From NCBI GenBank assembly GCA_020061125.1, contig JAGUYV010000065.1:1-25352 (forward strand): a DNA stretch of 25,352 nucleotides, read 5' to 3'. Shown in pieces: positions 8,486-20,400 of this stretch (the stretch's first letter is position 1; every line of letters begins with the position of its first letter). The position numbers and the translations under genes are program-made. The notes under the pieces were generated by a model, which was not told where the DNA came from, did not search any database, and saw only the letters and a list, made by a program, of their open reading frames with translations. This DNA comes from a bacterium. Lineage in GTDB: Bacteria; UBP15; UBA6099; DSWB01.

Positions 8486-9124
8486 ATGAAAGCCCGCGTC
8501 ATTCTTGTGCTAACGCTTGTTGCGCCGCTGCTCGCGTGTACGCCCGCACTCGCCATACGCGTAGACAATCAGAACGCCGAAATCACGGAAGAACAGAAAC
8601 GCGAACTTTTTTCGGATTACATGCAGGCCTTTTGCCCGGCCCTCGAGCACCCGGACAAACCGGAGTTCAGCGCCGTGTTCAATGTGAGGTTCTTGAGCAT
8701 TGCCGTGGCGCCGGACGAACTGATTAAGATAGCGGAGAAAACCCGTGAGGAAGTGGACGCCATCATGGCCGCAGGTCTGGTGCAGACCTTCCTTCAAGGA
8801 GAACTCCGCAACTGCTCGCCCCTGCCCGCCGTGCCCTCGGACTGCTTCGACGCATACAATATTTTCGAGCCTTCAATCATGGGCGGCATCCCCGAAGAGC
8901 AACTCGTCAAGCAGCTCAAGGATGCGCACGAGGCCACCGGCATCGTCGAATGCATGACCCTGCCCGTGACCCTCTCCGGCCTGGGCCGGGACACCATTGA
9001 AACGCTCCCCTTCCTCATCGGCTGGAATGGGAGGCAATGGCGCTCCCTGGGATTTCTGAAGCAGCAACTCGAACCCTCCGAACAACCCACGGCCCCGGCG
9101 CCCGGCACACCGCCCGCGAAATAA
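8486..9124 (+). CDS. Exported protein of unknown function
   Basis: This 212-residue protein has a clear signal sequence (MKAR then VILVLTLVAPLLA). Two processing routes are possible: signal peptidase I after ALA at residue 23, or lipoprotein processing at Cys18 in the lipobox-like LLAC. The mature part is acidic and mostly helical in appearance, with several Cys (in AFCPALEH, RNCSPL, SDCFD, VECMT) and a Pro/Ala-rich C-terminus (EQPTAPAPGTPPAK). I recognise no family. AAAGGA at 8473-8478, 7 bases upstream, supports the ATG at 8486. It follows the second PilT gene by 34 bases and probably shares its transcript, so an envelope role linked to pili is possible but unproven. Confidence 0.8.
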   Translation: MKARVILVLTLVAPLLACTPALAIRVDNQNAEITEEQKRELFSDYMQAFCPALEHPDKPEFSAVFNVRFLSIAVAPDELIKIAEKTREEVDAIMAAGLVQTFLQGELRNCSPLPAVPSDCFDAYNIFEPSIMGGIPEEQLVKQLKDAHEATGIVECMTLPVTLSGLGRDTIETLPFLIGWNGRQWRSLGFLKQQLEPSEQPTAPAPGTPPAK

Positions 9125-9189
9125 AATACTGTCTTCTCAATATGTCTGCGCCCCGCTCCGTCAACAAGTCATTGATCGTCCGCGGCGTT

Positions 9190-9219
9190 TTGACAAATAA
9201 TCGGCGCGGAGACTATGAT
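9190..9219 (+). promoter_or_regulatory. Predicted sigma-70 promoter for the decarboxylase gene
   Basis: TTGACA (9190-9195, 6 of 6) and TATGAT (9214-9219, 5 of 6) are 18 bases apart. Transcription would begin near 9226 and leave a leader of about 45 bases before the ATG at 9271. This is the closest match to consensus I found in the window, which suggests strong, largely constitutive expression. The rest of the 146-base gap 9125-9270 shows nothing notable. Confidence 0.7.
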
Positions 9220-9270
9220 TAGCGGTGCGGCGCGGCACAGAGCAGCGCCCGTCCACGAAGGGAGCACGAC

Positions 9271-10212
<942 letters not shown>

Positions 10213-10258
10213 AACGCATTCGAGCTTCTCTCAATCCAGGCACAATCTCCGGCAACGA

Positions 10259-11284
10259 TCATTTTCCTGTTTTCTGAATCTCGAGAAATTCTTTGTATAT
10301 GGCTTCTGTGTACCGTTCCGCGCCATCTCTGTTCAAATGAGTGGGATCGGAAAAATACCTGTTGGGGAATGATTTCCTGTTCCAGCCGTTTTGCGCCATG
10401 CGCACGGTGGGATACCTGTCCAGAATCGCCGCATATTGACGGGGCATGGCCGGGCATGGCGCAAACTCCTTCTCAAGAACCGGGGGTTCCACCAGCATCA
10501 CGGTTATGCCCTGGTCACGCGTCAGATTAAAGAACATACCCGCAAAGGGATCCTCAAACGGATCGAACTGCTCACATTTCCGGTGCATCCCGCTCTGGGG
10601 CATGAAATCGTCCGGAAGCCTTCCGCCCGGAAACGCCACTCTGTCCCGAATGTAATAGTATCCACGGTCGCGCTCGATGGCGCGCATTATGCGCCGGTCC
10701 ATGTCCCGGGCGCGCCGGATGCTCCGCCTGTCCAGCAACATGGCGTAGCCGTATTTGAGAGTTTCCCGCTTGTACATTCTGATGGGAAACAGCCAGTTCA
10801 TGAGAATGGCCTTGTTCTTTCGCAGGCGCGCATAAGCGGCCAGTTCGTGAGGCATGGAAATGCCCTGAAGCGCGTATTTGTCAAAAAGCCCCGGCGCGTT
10901 CCCGCGTTCCGTGCTCAATGTGGTGATAATGTACTGCGGTGGCGGATTGCGCTCCAGATAGTCCTTGAGCACAAAATATTGCGGTCCGATGGGCAGTGCG
11001 GGCAGGGCCAGATTGTAGGAATAGGTTTGGTTTCCGGACAGCGCATCGAAATGCTCGGGAATGGGACCGGCGAGAATTTTGCTGTTGCCCATGAAAAGCA
11101 CGGTGGTCCGTCCGCGCACGGGCGCCGCCCCGCCGTCCCGAACCTCGTTTCGTTTATATTCACACACCTTGGCCGCGCCGTCCTTGAATACATCGCCGGC
11201 CCTGATCGCAAAGGCGTTCAGCCCGGCGAGAATCACCGCGCCCAATGCGCAGAACAGCACCATTTTCAAGATCAGCCTCTTCAT
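10259..11284 (-). CDS. Membrane-anchored SGNH-hydrolase-like protein, partner of the MBOAT acyltransferase
   Basis: This 341-residue protein has one N-terminal membrane segment or uncleaved signal (about residues 3-27) and a periplasmic domain. VLFMGNSKILAG places Ser68 in a GNS block equivalent to the GDS nucleophile block of SGNH/GDSL enzymes, and YFSDPTHLNRDG near the C-terminus supplies the Asp313-x-x-His316 pair. This is the arrangement of AlgJ/AlgX-type and related acetylation partners, which transfer acyl groups to polysaccharides or other envelope acceptors. Its start is 9 bases after the MBOAT stop, so the two are certainly co-transcribed. The acceptor is not identifiable, and DltD-like or pure esterase functions remain possible. 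Similarity is motif-level only. Confidence 0.75.
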   Translation of the reverse strand: MKRLILKMVLFCALGAVILAGLNAFAIRAGDVFKDGAAKVCEYKRNEVRDGGAAPVRGRTTVLFMGNSKILAGPIPEHFDALSGNQTYSYNLALPALPIGPQYFVLKDYLERNPPPQYIITTLSTERGNAPGLFDKYALQGISMPHELAAYARLRKNKAILMNWLFPIRMYKRETLKYGYAMLLDRRSIRRARDMDRRIMRAIERDRGYYYIRDRVAFPGGRLPDDFMPQSGMHRKCEQFDPFEDPFAGMFFNLTRDQGITVMLVEPPVLEKEFAPCPAMPRQYAAILDRYPTVRMAQNGWNRKSFPNRYFSDPTHLNRDGAERYTEAIYKEFLEIQKTGK

Positions 11285-11293
11285 CGCTTTGCC

Positions 11294-12784
11294 CTAAAAC
11301 TGAAAATAGATGAAGCTCTTGTCTCCAAAAGAACCGAAGACAATAATCCAGAAAACCACGGCGTAGTAGGCCGCCCATCGTGCATATCCCGGCGCATTGT
11401 CCAGAAGATTCTTTGCATGAAATTTCGCCATCGCAGCTTCCACGGCAATCAGTATTCCAGCGGACAGGATTGCGGCAAGCGCGTTTATGGTCTCTACACC
11501 GGCGCCGAAACTGAACACGGACTTGATCAGCGCCACAGGTCCGTACCGCAACAGAATATCCGCGGACCCTCCAAGATTCGAGCCGAGGTGCGTGACGATG
11601 TAAAGCGCGTCACTCATGGATCCCGCCCTGAAGAAAATCCAGGCGAATGCCGTGAGATGAAATGTGATAAATATTTTTACAAGCCTGCCGGGACCGGCAG
11701 GAATCCGGGGCAGCGCCAAGCCATGGAAGCGGCGTACGGCTGCCCTGGCCCAAAGGGAGCACATGATGTACGCGCAATGCAGCGCGCCCCAGGCAACAAA
11801 TGTCCAGTTCGCGCCATGCCACAACCCGCTCAACAGAAACACGGCGGCGAGATTCAAGAACCTGCGGCGATCTCCGCGCCGGTTCCCGCCAAGGGGGATA
11901 TACACATAATCCCGGAACCATGTGGACAAAGATATGTGCCAGCGTTTCCAGAAATCCTCCATGGACGCCGCGAAATAGGGCATGCGGAAATTGGGCATGA
12001 GATCATAGCCCATGATGCGCGCCGCGCCCCTTGCGATATCCGTGTATCCGGAAAAATCGCAGTAAATCTGCAGGGTGAAAAAATATGTTGCGACGATGAG
12101 TTGCAAGCCGGTGAAATCCTGGGGCGCTGCATAGATTTTATCCACAAAGGGCGACAGATTGTCTGCGACTGCGATTTTTTTGAAATACCCCCACAGCATG
12201 AGCCGGAGACCATCCGTAAAGCGCGCGGGATCAGGCCCGGTCTTGCGCAGAAATTGCGGCAGCAGATTCCTGGACCTTTCAATCGGGCCGGCTACAAGCT
12301 GCGGGAAAAAAGAAATGAACAGGGCGAAAATTCCGGGACGCCTCTCCGGCTCCACATCGCCCCGGTACACATCAATGACATATCCCACGGCCTGAAATGT
12401 GAAAAAGGAAATGCCGACCGGAAGCAGCACATTCAGCACGGGTATGTCCCAGGACATGCCGCATCGCCGGAACAGAACATCCGTTTGGGCGCTGAAAAAA
12501 TTGAAATATTTGAATCCGAACAGCATGCCCAGATTCACGCACAAGGATACGGCCAGGAGCGCTTTTCTGCGTCCCGGATGCCTCTGGGCGGCAATCTTCT
12601 GCCCGAGGTAATATGCTGACACGGTCGCTATCAGAATCAGAATCAGATATTCCGGCTTCCATGACATGTAAAAGAAGTAACTTGCCGCCAGGAGAAATGC
12701 GAGACGCCATTTGCCGGGAATCATAAAAAACGCGCATACGCATACGGGAAAAAATATTAAAAATGGCAATGAATTAAACAGCAT
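11294..12784 (-). CDS. MBOAT-family O-acyltransferase (AlgI/PatB-like)
   Basis: This 496-residue polytopic membrane protein has many hydrophobic segments from the N-terminus on. It carries the MBOAT landmarks: PVGISFFTFQ, YCDFSGYTDIARG, FWKRWHISLSTWFRDYVYIPLGG with His283, and LSGLWHGANWTF with the conserved catalytic-type His323. Such proteins move acyl groups (usually acetyl) from a cytoplasmic donor across the membrane for attachment to polysaccharide, here most likely with the SGNH-like protein encoded next. The ATG at 12784 is preceded by GAGGA about 10 bases upstream and by an extended -10 promoter. It lies 83 bases downstream of the Wzy-like gene, so it could be transcribed with it, from its own promoter, or both. 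Confidence 0.95.
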   Translation of the reverse strand: MLFNSLPFLIFFPVCVCAFFMIPGKWRLAFLLAASYFFYMSWKPEYLILILIATVSAYYLGQKIAAQRHPGRRKALLAVSLCVNLGMLFGFKYFNFFSAQTDVLFRRCGMSWDIPVLNVLLPVGISFFTFQAVGYVIDVYRGDVEPERRPGIFALFISFFPQLVAGPIERSRNLLPQFLRKTGPDPARFTDGLRLMLWGYFKKIAVADNLSPFVDKIYAAPQDFTGLQLIVATYFFTLQIYCDFSGYTDIARGAARIMGYDLMPNFRMPYFAASMEDFWKRWHISLSTWFRDYVYIPLGGNRRGDRRRFLNLAAVFLLSGLWHGANWTFVAWGALHCAYIMCSLWARAAVRRFHGLALPRIPAGPGRLVKIFITFHLTAFAWIFFRAGSMSDALYIVTHLGSNLGGSADILLRYGPVALIKSVFSFGAGVETINALAAILSAGILIAVEAAMAKFHAKNLLDNAPGYARWAAYYAVVFWIIVFGSFGDKSFIYFQF

Positions 12785-12804
12785 GCGCGCGATTCCTCGA
12801 AGTG

Positions 12805-12813
12805 ATTATAGCA
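12805..12813 (-). promoter_or_regulatory. Extended -10 promoter element upstream of the MBOAT gene
   Basis: On the minus strand the sequence reads TGCTATAAT, a perfect extended -10 (TGn plus TATAAT), 20 bases before the MBOAT ATG. No good -35 is visible, as is common for extended -10 promoters. The leader would be very short (about 14 bases) and would begin at or next to the GAGGA ribosome site. It lies in the 83-base gap between the Wzy-like and MBOAT genes. Confidence 0.4.
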
Positions 12814-12867
12814 TTGCCGGCGAATGAGCGGATATCCTTGCGCGCCCGCGTTCCCGGGCGCAAAGAA

Positions 12868-14370
12868 TCACTGCGCGCTTCGCGGAACGGCCGCGGACTC
12901 TGCGCGCGTGCCGTCGTGAGGTTCTCCGGAAACCCGTGATTTCGCATCCGATCTGCTCATCTTGTATTCCTTGTCCACGACCAGAATGAACCCGAGAATA
13001 ACCAGCATCAGATGCCCGTGTCCGCCTTCGAACAGGTCGGCCACGGCGAATCCGTTTATCACGAAGACCAGGAACGCGGCGAGGAGAATAAGCCCGGCGT
13101 TTCGCACATCGCTGGAACGCGCGAACAGCGCCGCGCGGCCCGCCATAAACAACGGCGCGGCGCACCAGAACACAAACACCGCGCCGCCCACAATGCCTCC
13201 CTCCACAAGGCGGCGCACCATTTCGTTTTCCGCGCCCGTGGGGTGCGTGCCGATGCGCTCGCGAATAAACTGCTGCGGTCCGAATCCAAGCAACGGCTTC
13301 TGCTTGAACTGGCTCATGGCGTCGGCAATGTCGGTCTCCCGGAAACCTCCGTGTTCGTAATACAACTTGAAGGGATATATCTCCCTTCCCACTGTCATGC
13401 CTCCGAGAATGGCCACGGCGATGACCATGATCAGAGCCAGTGACAGCATGTAACGGCGCTTCATCAACGCCAGACTCGGAATGATCACGGCGATGATGCC
13501 CAGGCCGGAGCGCAGGCCCGAGCAGGAATTGGCGTACAATAGCATCATGACGCCCGTGAAGCTGGCCGTTTTCTCCATGATGGTGCTTCTGTTCCTGAAC
13601 AGGATTACCAGCATGATGCACACGCCCACGGCGAAGAAAATGCCCACCGCCGGCCCCACGGATCCATAACTGCGCAAAAACTGTCCGGATTCGCCGCCGC
13701 GGTTGGCGTATCGGAACGCTTCGCGAATCGCCGTGTTGCCGTTCAAAATCATGTAAAACTGCACGATGACCAGAACCGACTGAAGCACCAGGAGAGCGGA
13801 CAGGAATTTCAGCACGGAAAGAATCTGCCGGGAGTCCTTTGCAATGTTCATGACCACGAACGGGATGATCAATGTGAAATAGGTGAACTGGATGATTTCA
13901 GGGAAAGCTGTGAAGATGTTCGCCGCAGCCAGTGTGGAAAGAATCACGGACAAAACGAACAGGGCGCCGGCCGTGAGATACACTCCGGGCGGATACTCGA
14001 AGCCCTTGGAAACAGCGCCCTGGTAGAGCACGGACAGCATCATCATCAGCAGCATGATGTCCATGGGCGTGATGTGGATGATCCCGATGGAAATCGGCAC
14101 CGGAAACATGAAGACCAGAAAGATCAGAAACAGCAGAACCTGGTTCTTCACGAAAATGAAGAATGTGGAAAGCGCGAGAAAGAGAAAGATGAATGCAAAG
14201 AGGAAATTGGTCGAAAACCCGATAAAAATGAATGCGCCCGCAAACAGCAGGGAAGCCACGAAAAACAGTCCGTTGGTGGTGTTCTTTCTGCCGATGCGCG
14301 CCCGATACTGGCGCACGCCGAAGTCACGGGATGTATTCCGTATTCTGCCGTTGCCGTATGAGCGGTTCAT
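12868..14370 (-). CDS. O-antigen polymerase/ligase-family (Wzy/WaaL-type) membrane protein
   Basis: From the ATG at 14370 this is 500 residues. After a basic N-terminus come about eleven or twelve hydrophobic segments. The Wzy_C-like region is recognisable from SCSGLRSGLGIIAVIIPSL through an extracytoplasmic loop with KPLLGFGPQQF and the C-terminal ENEMVRRLVEGGIVGG, which corresponds to the usual HN..L..LVE.GiiG pattern. These enzymes polymerise or ligate lipid-linked glycans at the periplasmic face. The C-terminus is a hydrophilic tail. The start is uncertain: no strong ribosome site precedes 14370, and an in-frame ATG at 14430 would overlap oppF by a few codons. Polymerase and ligase cannot be separated by sequence alone, and no other glycan assembly genes (flippase, glycosyltransferases) are in view. 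Confidence 0.85.
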   Translation of the reverse strand: MNRSYGNGRIRNTSRDFGVRQYRARIGRKNTTNGLFFVASLLFAGAFIFIGFSTNFLFAFIFLFLALSTFFIFVKNQVLLFLIFLVFMFPVPISIGIIHITPMDIMLLMMMLSVLYQGAVSKGFEYPPGVYLTAGALFVLSVILSTLAAANIFTAFPEIIQFTYFTLIIPFVVMNIAKDSRQILSVLKFLSALLVLQSVLVIVQFYMILNGNTAIREAFRYANRGGESGQFLRSYGSVGPAVGIFFAVGVCIMLVILFRNRSTIMEKTASFTGVMMLLYANSCSGLRSGLGIIAVIIPSLALMKRRYMLSLALIMVIAVAILGGMTVGREIYPFKLYYEHGGFRETDIADAMSQFKQKPLLGFGPQQFIRERIGTHPTGAENEMVRRLVEGGIVGGAVFVFWCAAPLFMAGRAALFARSSDVRNAGLILLAAFLVFVINGFAVADLFEGGHGHLMLVILGFILVVDKEYKMSRSDAKSRVSGEPHDGTRAESAAVPRSAQ

Positions 14371-14413
14371 AACGATACCGGATCCGTGCGCGAATGCGTG
14401 CAAGCGCGGGGCG

Positions 14414-15397
14414 TCACACCGCATCTCCATTATATTGCGGGTCGTGCAAATGGCATGCCGTGAAATGGCCCGGCCCGGCTTCTCGCAACACAGGATCATG
14501 CGTGTCGCAGGGCAGGAAGCGGCGCGGGCACCTCGTCTTGAAGCGGCAGCCCTGGATGCGCGCATCCGGCGCGGGAATCTCGCCCTGCAGAATGATGCGC
14601 TTGCGTGTTTTTTCCACTTCGGGGTCCGGAATGGGGATGGCGGACAGCAGGGCCTGGGTGTAGGGATGCAGGGGATTTTCGTAAAGCTCGCGCTCTGGGG
14701 CGAGGTCCACGATGCGGCCCAGGTACATCACGGCCACGCGCGCGCTCACATGGCGCACCACGCTCAAGTCATGCGCAATGAACAGGTATGAAAACCCGAA
14801 CTGTTCCTGGAGTTCCTCGAGCAGATTGATGATCTGGGCCTGGATGGACACATCCAGGGCGGACACAGGCTCGTCGCAGATGATGAGCCTGGGATTGAGC
14901 GCCAGGGCGCGGGCCACCCCGATGCGCTGGCGCTGCCCGCCGCTGAATTCGTGCGGATACCGGTTGATGAAGCGCGGGTCCAGGCCTACAAGCGAGAACA
15001 GTTCGCGCACGCGCTGTTCGAGCGCATCGCCCTGCGCGAGCCGGTAATTGCGCAACGGCTCGGCCACGATTTCACCAACGGTCATACGCGGATTCAGCGA
15101 TGCGTACGGATCCTGGAAAATGATCTGGATGTCGCGGTAGATTTTTCGCAGGGTCTCGCCCTTGAGCGCCGCAATGTCGCTGCCCTCGAAAAAGATGCGG
15201 CCGGAGGTCACAGGCTCCAAGCGCAGAATGGCGCGCGCCGTGGTGCTCTTGCCGCAGCCGCTTTCGCCCACCAGGCCCAGGGTTTCGCCGCGCCCGATGG
15301 TAAAGCTCACGCCGTCCACCGCGCGGATCTCGCCGCCGCGGGCCTTGAACCGGACCTCGAGATCCCGGACTTCAAGAAGGGGCGTTTTGTCAGTCAT
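14414..15397 (-). CDS. oppF: Oligopeptide/dipeptide ABC transporter ATPase, OppF/DppF type
   Basis: From the ATG at 15397 the protein is 327 residues and begins [15 protein letters not shown], a typical OppF start. Walker A GESGCGKS, the Q-loop in [12 protein letters not shown], signature FSGGQRQR, Walker [13 protein letters not shown] and H-loop IAHD are intact. The C-terminal oligo_HPY region carries four Cys ([14 protein letters not shown]). With OppD it forms the nucleotide-binding pair that powers peptide import. An alternative GTG start at 15415 overlaps the oppD stop by 4 bases. ATG 15397 is preferred because GAGG, partly inside that overlap, lies 12 bases upstream and the N-terminus fits the family. 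The oppF symbol marks the OppF/DppF subtype; the transported substrate is not known. Confidence 0.93.
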   Translation of the reverse strand: MTDKTPLLEVRDLEVRFKARGGEIRAVDGVSFTIGRGETLGLVGESGCGKSTTARAILRLEPVTSGRIFFEGSDIAALKGETLRKIYRDIQIIFQDPYASLNPRMTVGEIVAEPLRNYRLAQGDALEQRVRELFSLVGLDPRFINRYPHEFSGGQRQRIGVARALALNPRLIICDEPVSALDVSIQAQIINLLEELQEQFGFSYLFIAHDLSVVRHVSARVAVMYLGRIVDLAPERELYENPLHPYTQALLSAIPIPDPEVEKTRKRIILQGEIPAPDARIQGCRFKTRCPRRFLPCDTHDPVLREAGPGHFTACHLHDPQYNGDAV

Positions 15398-15411
15398 TGC
15401 TTTATCAAACC

Positions 15412-16416
<1,005 letters not shown>

Positions 16417-16431
16417 TGTGCGAATGCGCGC

Positions 16432-17340
16432 TTATCCCTTGTCCTTCATTTGCGGGTCTATGGCGTCGCGCAGCCCCTCGCCCAGAAAGTTGAGCGAGAA
16501 CAGGGTCACGGCGAGAGCCAGGCCCGGGAAGAAAATCTGCCACCGGTAGTATTCGATGGTGGCGATGCCGTCGGACGCGAGGGATCCCCAGCTCGCCATG
16601 GGCGCCTGCACGCCCAGACCCAGGAAGCTCAAAAACGCTTCTTCGAGCATGACCGCAGGCACGGTGAGCGTGGCGTACACCACGATAGGCCCGAGCAGGT
16701 TCGGCACCACATGGCGCAGGAGAATCTGCGGGGTGTTGGACCCGGAGGCGCGCGCGGCCATGATATACTCTTTGGCGCGGATGCTCAAGGCCTGCCCGCG
16801 GGTAATGCGGCTCATGGTGAGCCACTGCACCGCGCCCAGCGCAATGAACAGGTTGAGAATGTTGCGGCCGAACACCACGACCAGAATGATCACGAAGAAC
16901 ATGAACGGCAGTCCGTAGAGGATGTCCACGAAGCGCATCATGATGTTGTCCGCGCGGCCGCCGAGATACCCGGACAGAGCGCCGTAGGTCACGCCGATGA
17001 GCAGGCTCACGGCCGTGGCCACCACGCCCACGAGCAGCGAGATTCGCCCCCCGTACAATACGCGCGAGAAAATGTCGCGCCCGAGATGGTCGGAGCCGAA
17101 CCAGTATTTCGCGCCCGGCGGCATGTTGGCGTCCGCGTGGTGGATCTCCCAGTAGGGATACGGAGCGATCCACGGCGACAGGATACACACAATGATGATC
17201 AGCAACAGCACACCGCCGCCGAGCATGGCCATTTTGTTGCGTTTGAGACGCCGCCATGCGTCGGCCCACAGGCTCACGCCTTCAAGGTATTCCTGTTCCC
17301 CGGCGGAAGCCGCCGCGGTGTTGCGCGCGTTGCCTGCCAT
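16432..17340 (-). CDS. oppC: Oligopeptide/dipeptide ABC transporter permease, OppC/DppC type
   Basis: This 302-residue inner-membrane protein has the OppC-type N-terminal segment (LKRNKMAMLGGGVLLLII, about 32-55), a periplasmic stretch ending in YWFGSDHLGRDIFSR, and then the BPD_transp_1 core. The EAA loop that docks on the ATPases is clear (AARASGSNTPQILLRHVVPN). It is the second permease of the usual OppB-OppC pair. Here it is the first gene of the operon, directly behind a predicted promoter, and neither OppB nor a substrate-binding OppA is encoded next to it. GGAGG about 10 bases upstream of the ATG (plus-strand 17351-17355) is a strong ribosome site. Confidence 0.94.
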   Translation of the reverse strand: MAGNARNTAAASAGEQEYLEGVSLWADAWRRLKRNKMAMLGGGVLLLIIIVCILSPWIAPYPYWEIHHADANMPPGAKYWFGSDHLGRDIFSRVLYGGRISLLVGVVATAVSLLIGVTYGALSGYLGGRADNIMMRFVDILYGLPFMFFVIILVVVFGRNILNLFIALGAVQWLTMSRITRGQALSIRAKEYIMAARASGSNTPQILLRHVVPNLLGPIVVYATLTVPAVMLEEAFLSFLGLGVQAPMASWGSLASDGIATIEYYRWQIFFPGLALAVTLFSLNFLGEGLRDAIDPQMKDKG

Positions 17341-17473
17341 TGCGTCCCTTCCTCCGGCCGCTGAAGTCTTTATTATAACAGGTTCCGTGTCATTGCAAGA
17401 TGCGTGCGCACTGGCGATCCCAGCATGCTTGTGCCAATATATTATTTAATTGGATCTTTTAGAAGGGACCGGA
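17341..17473. promoter_or_regulatory. Divergent promoter region between oppC (-) and the giant Ig-like gene (+)
   Basis: This 133-base region drives genes in both directions. On the minus strand TGTTATAAT (plus-strand 17372-17380) is a perfect extended -10 for oppC, with a weak TTGCAA (17393-17398) at a short 15-base spacing as a possible -35; the oppC leader would be about 24 bases. On the plus strand an AT-rich stretch 17436-17449 contains TATATT (17438-17443) as the only -10-like candidate, without a good -35. AAGGGA (17463-17468) is the ribosome site for the gene starting at 17474. Confidence 0.5.
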
Positions 17474-20400
17474 ATGCGCCGTCTGCTATTTCCGACAATT
17501 CTGCTGTTCATGTTATGTTGCGCCGCTCCCGCGCGGGCCGCGTCGCTGGCCATGCGCGCGGATCCGGCGAACCTGTCCGCGGATCAGGATGCAACAGTCA
17601 CGATCACCATTTCCCTGACGGATGGCAGGGGCAAACCCCTCGCCGGCAAAAAGATTTTCGTATCGGCTTCGCGAGGCACGGTTTCTGGAATCAAAGACAT
17701 GGGACAGGGCCGGTATCAGGCGGCCATAGAGGTGCCCGCACAACCCGCGCCCCGCAGACCAGATTATCTGCTGGTCATGGCGTCGGCGCTTCTGGACAAC
17801 GAAGCGCCCGCCGCGGGTCTGGCCGTGCCGGTTTCCTCGAATCTTGTGTTGCAGGGAAACGCCGCGCCCGGCGTGTCCATGCGCGCATCGGCCGCAGGCC
17901 GAAATCTGGGAGAACCTGTCACCGCGGGCACGGACGGCAAGTTCCGGCTGGTTGCGCCCGTGCCGCCCGGCGTGGCTTCGGTCACCGTCACGGCCACGCG
18001 AGGGGGTAGTTCCAGAACCAGCACGGTAAGCGTGGACACCGGCAATTTGACCCGGCATCTGACGCAGGCGGTTCCGGACAAACTCGTACCGGGCGGCGCG
18101 CAGGGATTTTTAAATGTGTTCGCGGTGCAGGCAACAGGAAACGCGGAATCCGCGAACCGTTTCACAATCGTGTCCGACGCCAGCAGTCACGCCACGGGAC
18201 TCACAGTTCTGGGCGGCGGCGTGTTTCAGTCCCGCGTGAGCCTGGAACCGCAGGCGCGCGCTCCGGCGGAAATCGTCGTGGAATACGCCGGTGCAAGCCG
18301 CTCCGTGTTATTTTCAATTGCTGAACAGGGATTGGCCGCCATTGCTCTCGAATCATCCGTCACCCAGGCCTACCCGGGCCAGGCCGTTGCGCTCTCACTG
18401 ACAGCCTATGATTTCGCGGAACTGCCCGCGCCCGGCGCAATCATCACAATGTTCGTGGACGGCGCAACCGCAGGCCAGGCTTCGGAGCGCGGCGCTGGCG
18501 CGTATTCATTCGATTTCTCACTGGACCCCGGCGATACGCGCCGCGACATAGCCATCTACGCCCTCGGATACGACCCGGCGTTTCCAGACACGGAAGCGCG
18601 CTCCCCGGAACTTCGCATTGCGATTCTCGAACCGGACATCAAGCTGACCGCGGAAGCAACGGAACCGCGGCTGGATGCGGGGCGCACGGCTGCGGTGCGC
18701 GTGCGCGCGGAATCCCGGACACAACGCGAGGGAGTGGAAGGCATTGCTCTACAGGTGCATGCGGAAACCGGGAGCGCCGGTCCGGTGCGAGACATAGGCG
18801 GCGGTGCTTATGAATTCGAATACACCGCGCCCAATGAGTTCGAAGGCCGCTCCATCAGCATCGCAATCCGTGCGCCGGACGCAGCGGGCGCGCCGCAGGC
18901 TGGCGTTGCTTTTGAATGGCTCGGTCCCGGCGCTCCGTTCGGAGAAGCGCGGCAGATGGAGATCACCGCTTCCGCGGCCACGGTTCCGGCGGGCGGTTCG
19001 GTCACGCTCACGGCGCGCCTCACGGATGCGGCCGGGCGCGGCGTTCCAGGCAGAACCGTGGCGTTCAGTTCCGATGCGGGCATTCCGGGCGCGGTCACGG
19101 ACAATGGTGACGGCTCCTATTCCGCGCAACTCGCCATGCCCGGAGTAGCGCCTTCGGGCGCGTTCGGCGTGCGCGCGGCATGCGATTGCGGCGGCGCGGC
19201 CCTGTCCGCTCAAACAACCCTGACCGTGCCTCCCAAGCCGCCCGCCACAATCTCCATGACCGCGGACCATGAAACGGTTCATGTGTCCAGCGCCGCAAGC
19301 ACAATCGTTCGTGTTCTGGTAACGGACAACAGCGGACAGGCCGCAGCGGATCAGGCCGTGACCCTAACGGTGTCCCAATCTGGCACAATCCAGACGCAAA
19401 CCCTCACCACGGACAGCAGCGGACAGGCCGCCGGGGAGATCGAACTGACGCCCGCGGCCGGACAGACTGTGGTCACTGGGTCCCTGTCCAGTAACCCATC
19501 CATTTCCGCATCCCTTACGATACAGAAAATCAAATACGCGGTGTCGCGCCTGGAACTCACGGCCCTGCCGCAGAGCATTCCCGCCAACGGGGCCGCAACC
19601 CTGGACATCGAGGCTTACGCCATTGACGAGACCGGAACGCACGCCGCGGGAGAACGCATCGAATTCCGGCTGAACTCCGGCTCCGGAAGACTCAATTCCA
19701 CAAACTGCACAACCGGCGGCGATGGCCGCTGCACTGTGCAGTACACCTCGGGCCTGGCCTGCGGAACCGTGTCCGTACAAGCGTACGCATACTCCGAAGA
19801 CACAGTGCGGCAAAACGCGGATGCGCAGGAAATGCCTGCTGTGCCGGCATCCCTGGAACTGAACAATCAGATTCCGGCACAGATTACCGCCAACGGCGCC
19901 GAGCAATGGACCATGCGCGTTCTGGCTTTGGATTCGGGGCAGTGCCCTGTTGCCGGCGAAACCCTGAATCTTTCCATGCAGGGCGGCAGCGGGAGCGTGG
20001 CGGCCCAGGCAGTGACCGATGCGCTCGGCGAAGCCGCAGCCCTTTACACCGCGGGGCTTGTTCCCGGAGACGCCACAATCCTTGCGCGGTCCCGCACCGC
20101 GCCGCTCGTTGCTCTTTCAACAACGCTCACGCTCCTGCCGTGGCAGCCCTCTTCCTACGATGTGTCCGTGTCCACGCAATCACCCGCAGCGGGCGTTCCG
20201 TTCACAGTCACCGTGACCGCGCGCGACTACTTCGGCGATGTCATGACGGAATGGGACGCCTCGGACCTGGCGTATTCAATGTCCGGCCCGTCGAACGCGC
20301 CCGATGGGACTCCGCCTTCTCTTCCCGCGGCAGCTTCCATTCTGTCCTCTTTCAGCAATGGTTCCGCAGTGTTTAACGTCACGCTTTTCAAGGCGGAAAC

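Noticed and set aside
7183-8568. Minus-strand frame of 461 codons across the PilT pair
   Set aside because: It is antisense to a complete PilT paralogue and part of another, with repetitive GHLHAH-type composition typical of antisense translation.
10391-12619. Plus-strand open frame of 742 codons opposite the SGNH and MBOAT genes
   Set aside because: It lies antisense to two well-supported genes, has low-complexity basic composition, no recognisable domain and no ribosome site. Long antisense frames are expected in high-GC coding DNA.
17450-17473. TTG at 17450 as the start of the giant Ig-like gene
   Set aside because: The leader it adds has no ribosome site before it, and it overlaps the AAGGGA ribosome site of the ATG at 17474, which starts a clean signal peptide.
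17510-17525. FMLCC in the giant protein's signal peptide as a lipobox
   Set aside because: The residue before the Cys is Leu, not Ala/Gly/Ser, and a normal ARA|AS cleavage site follows.
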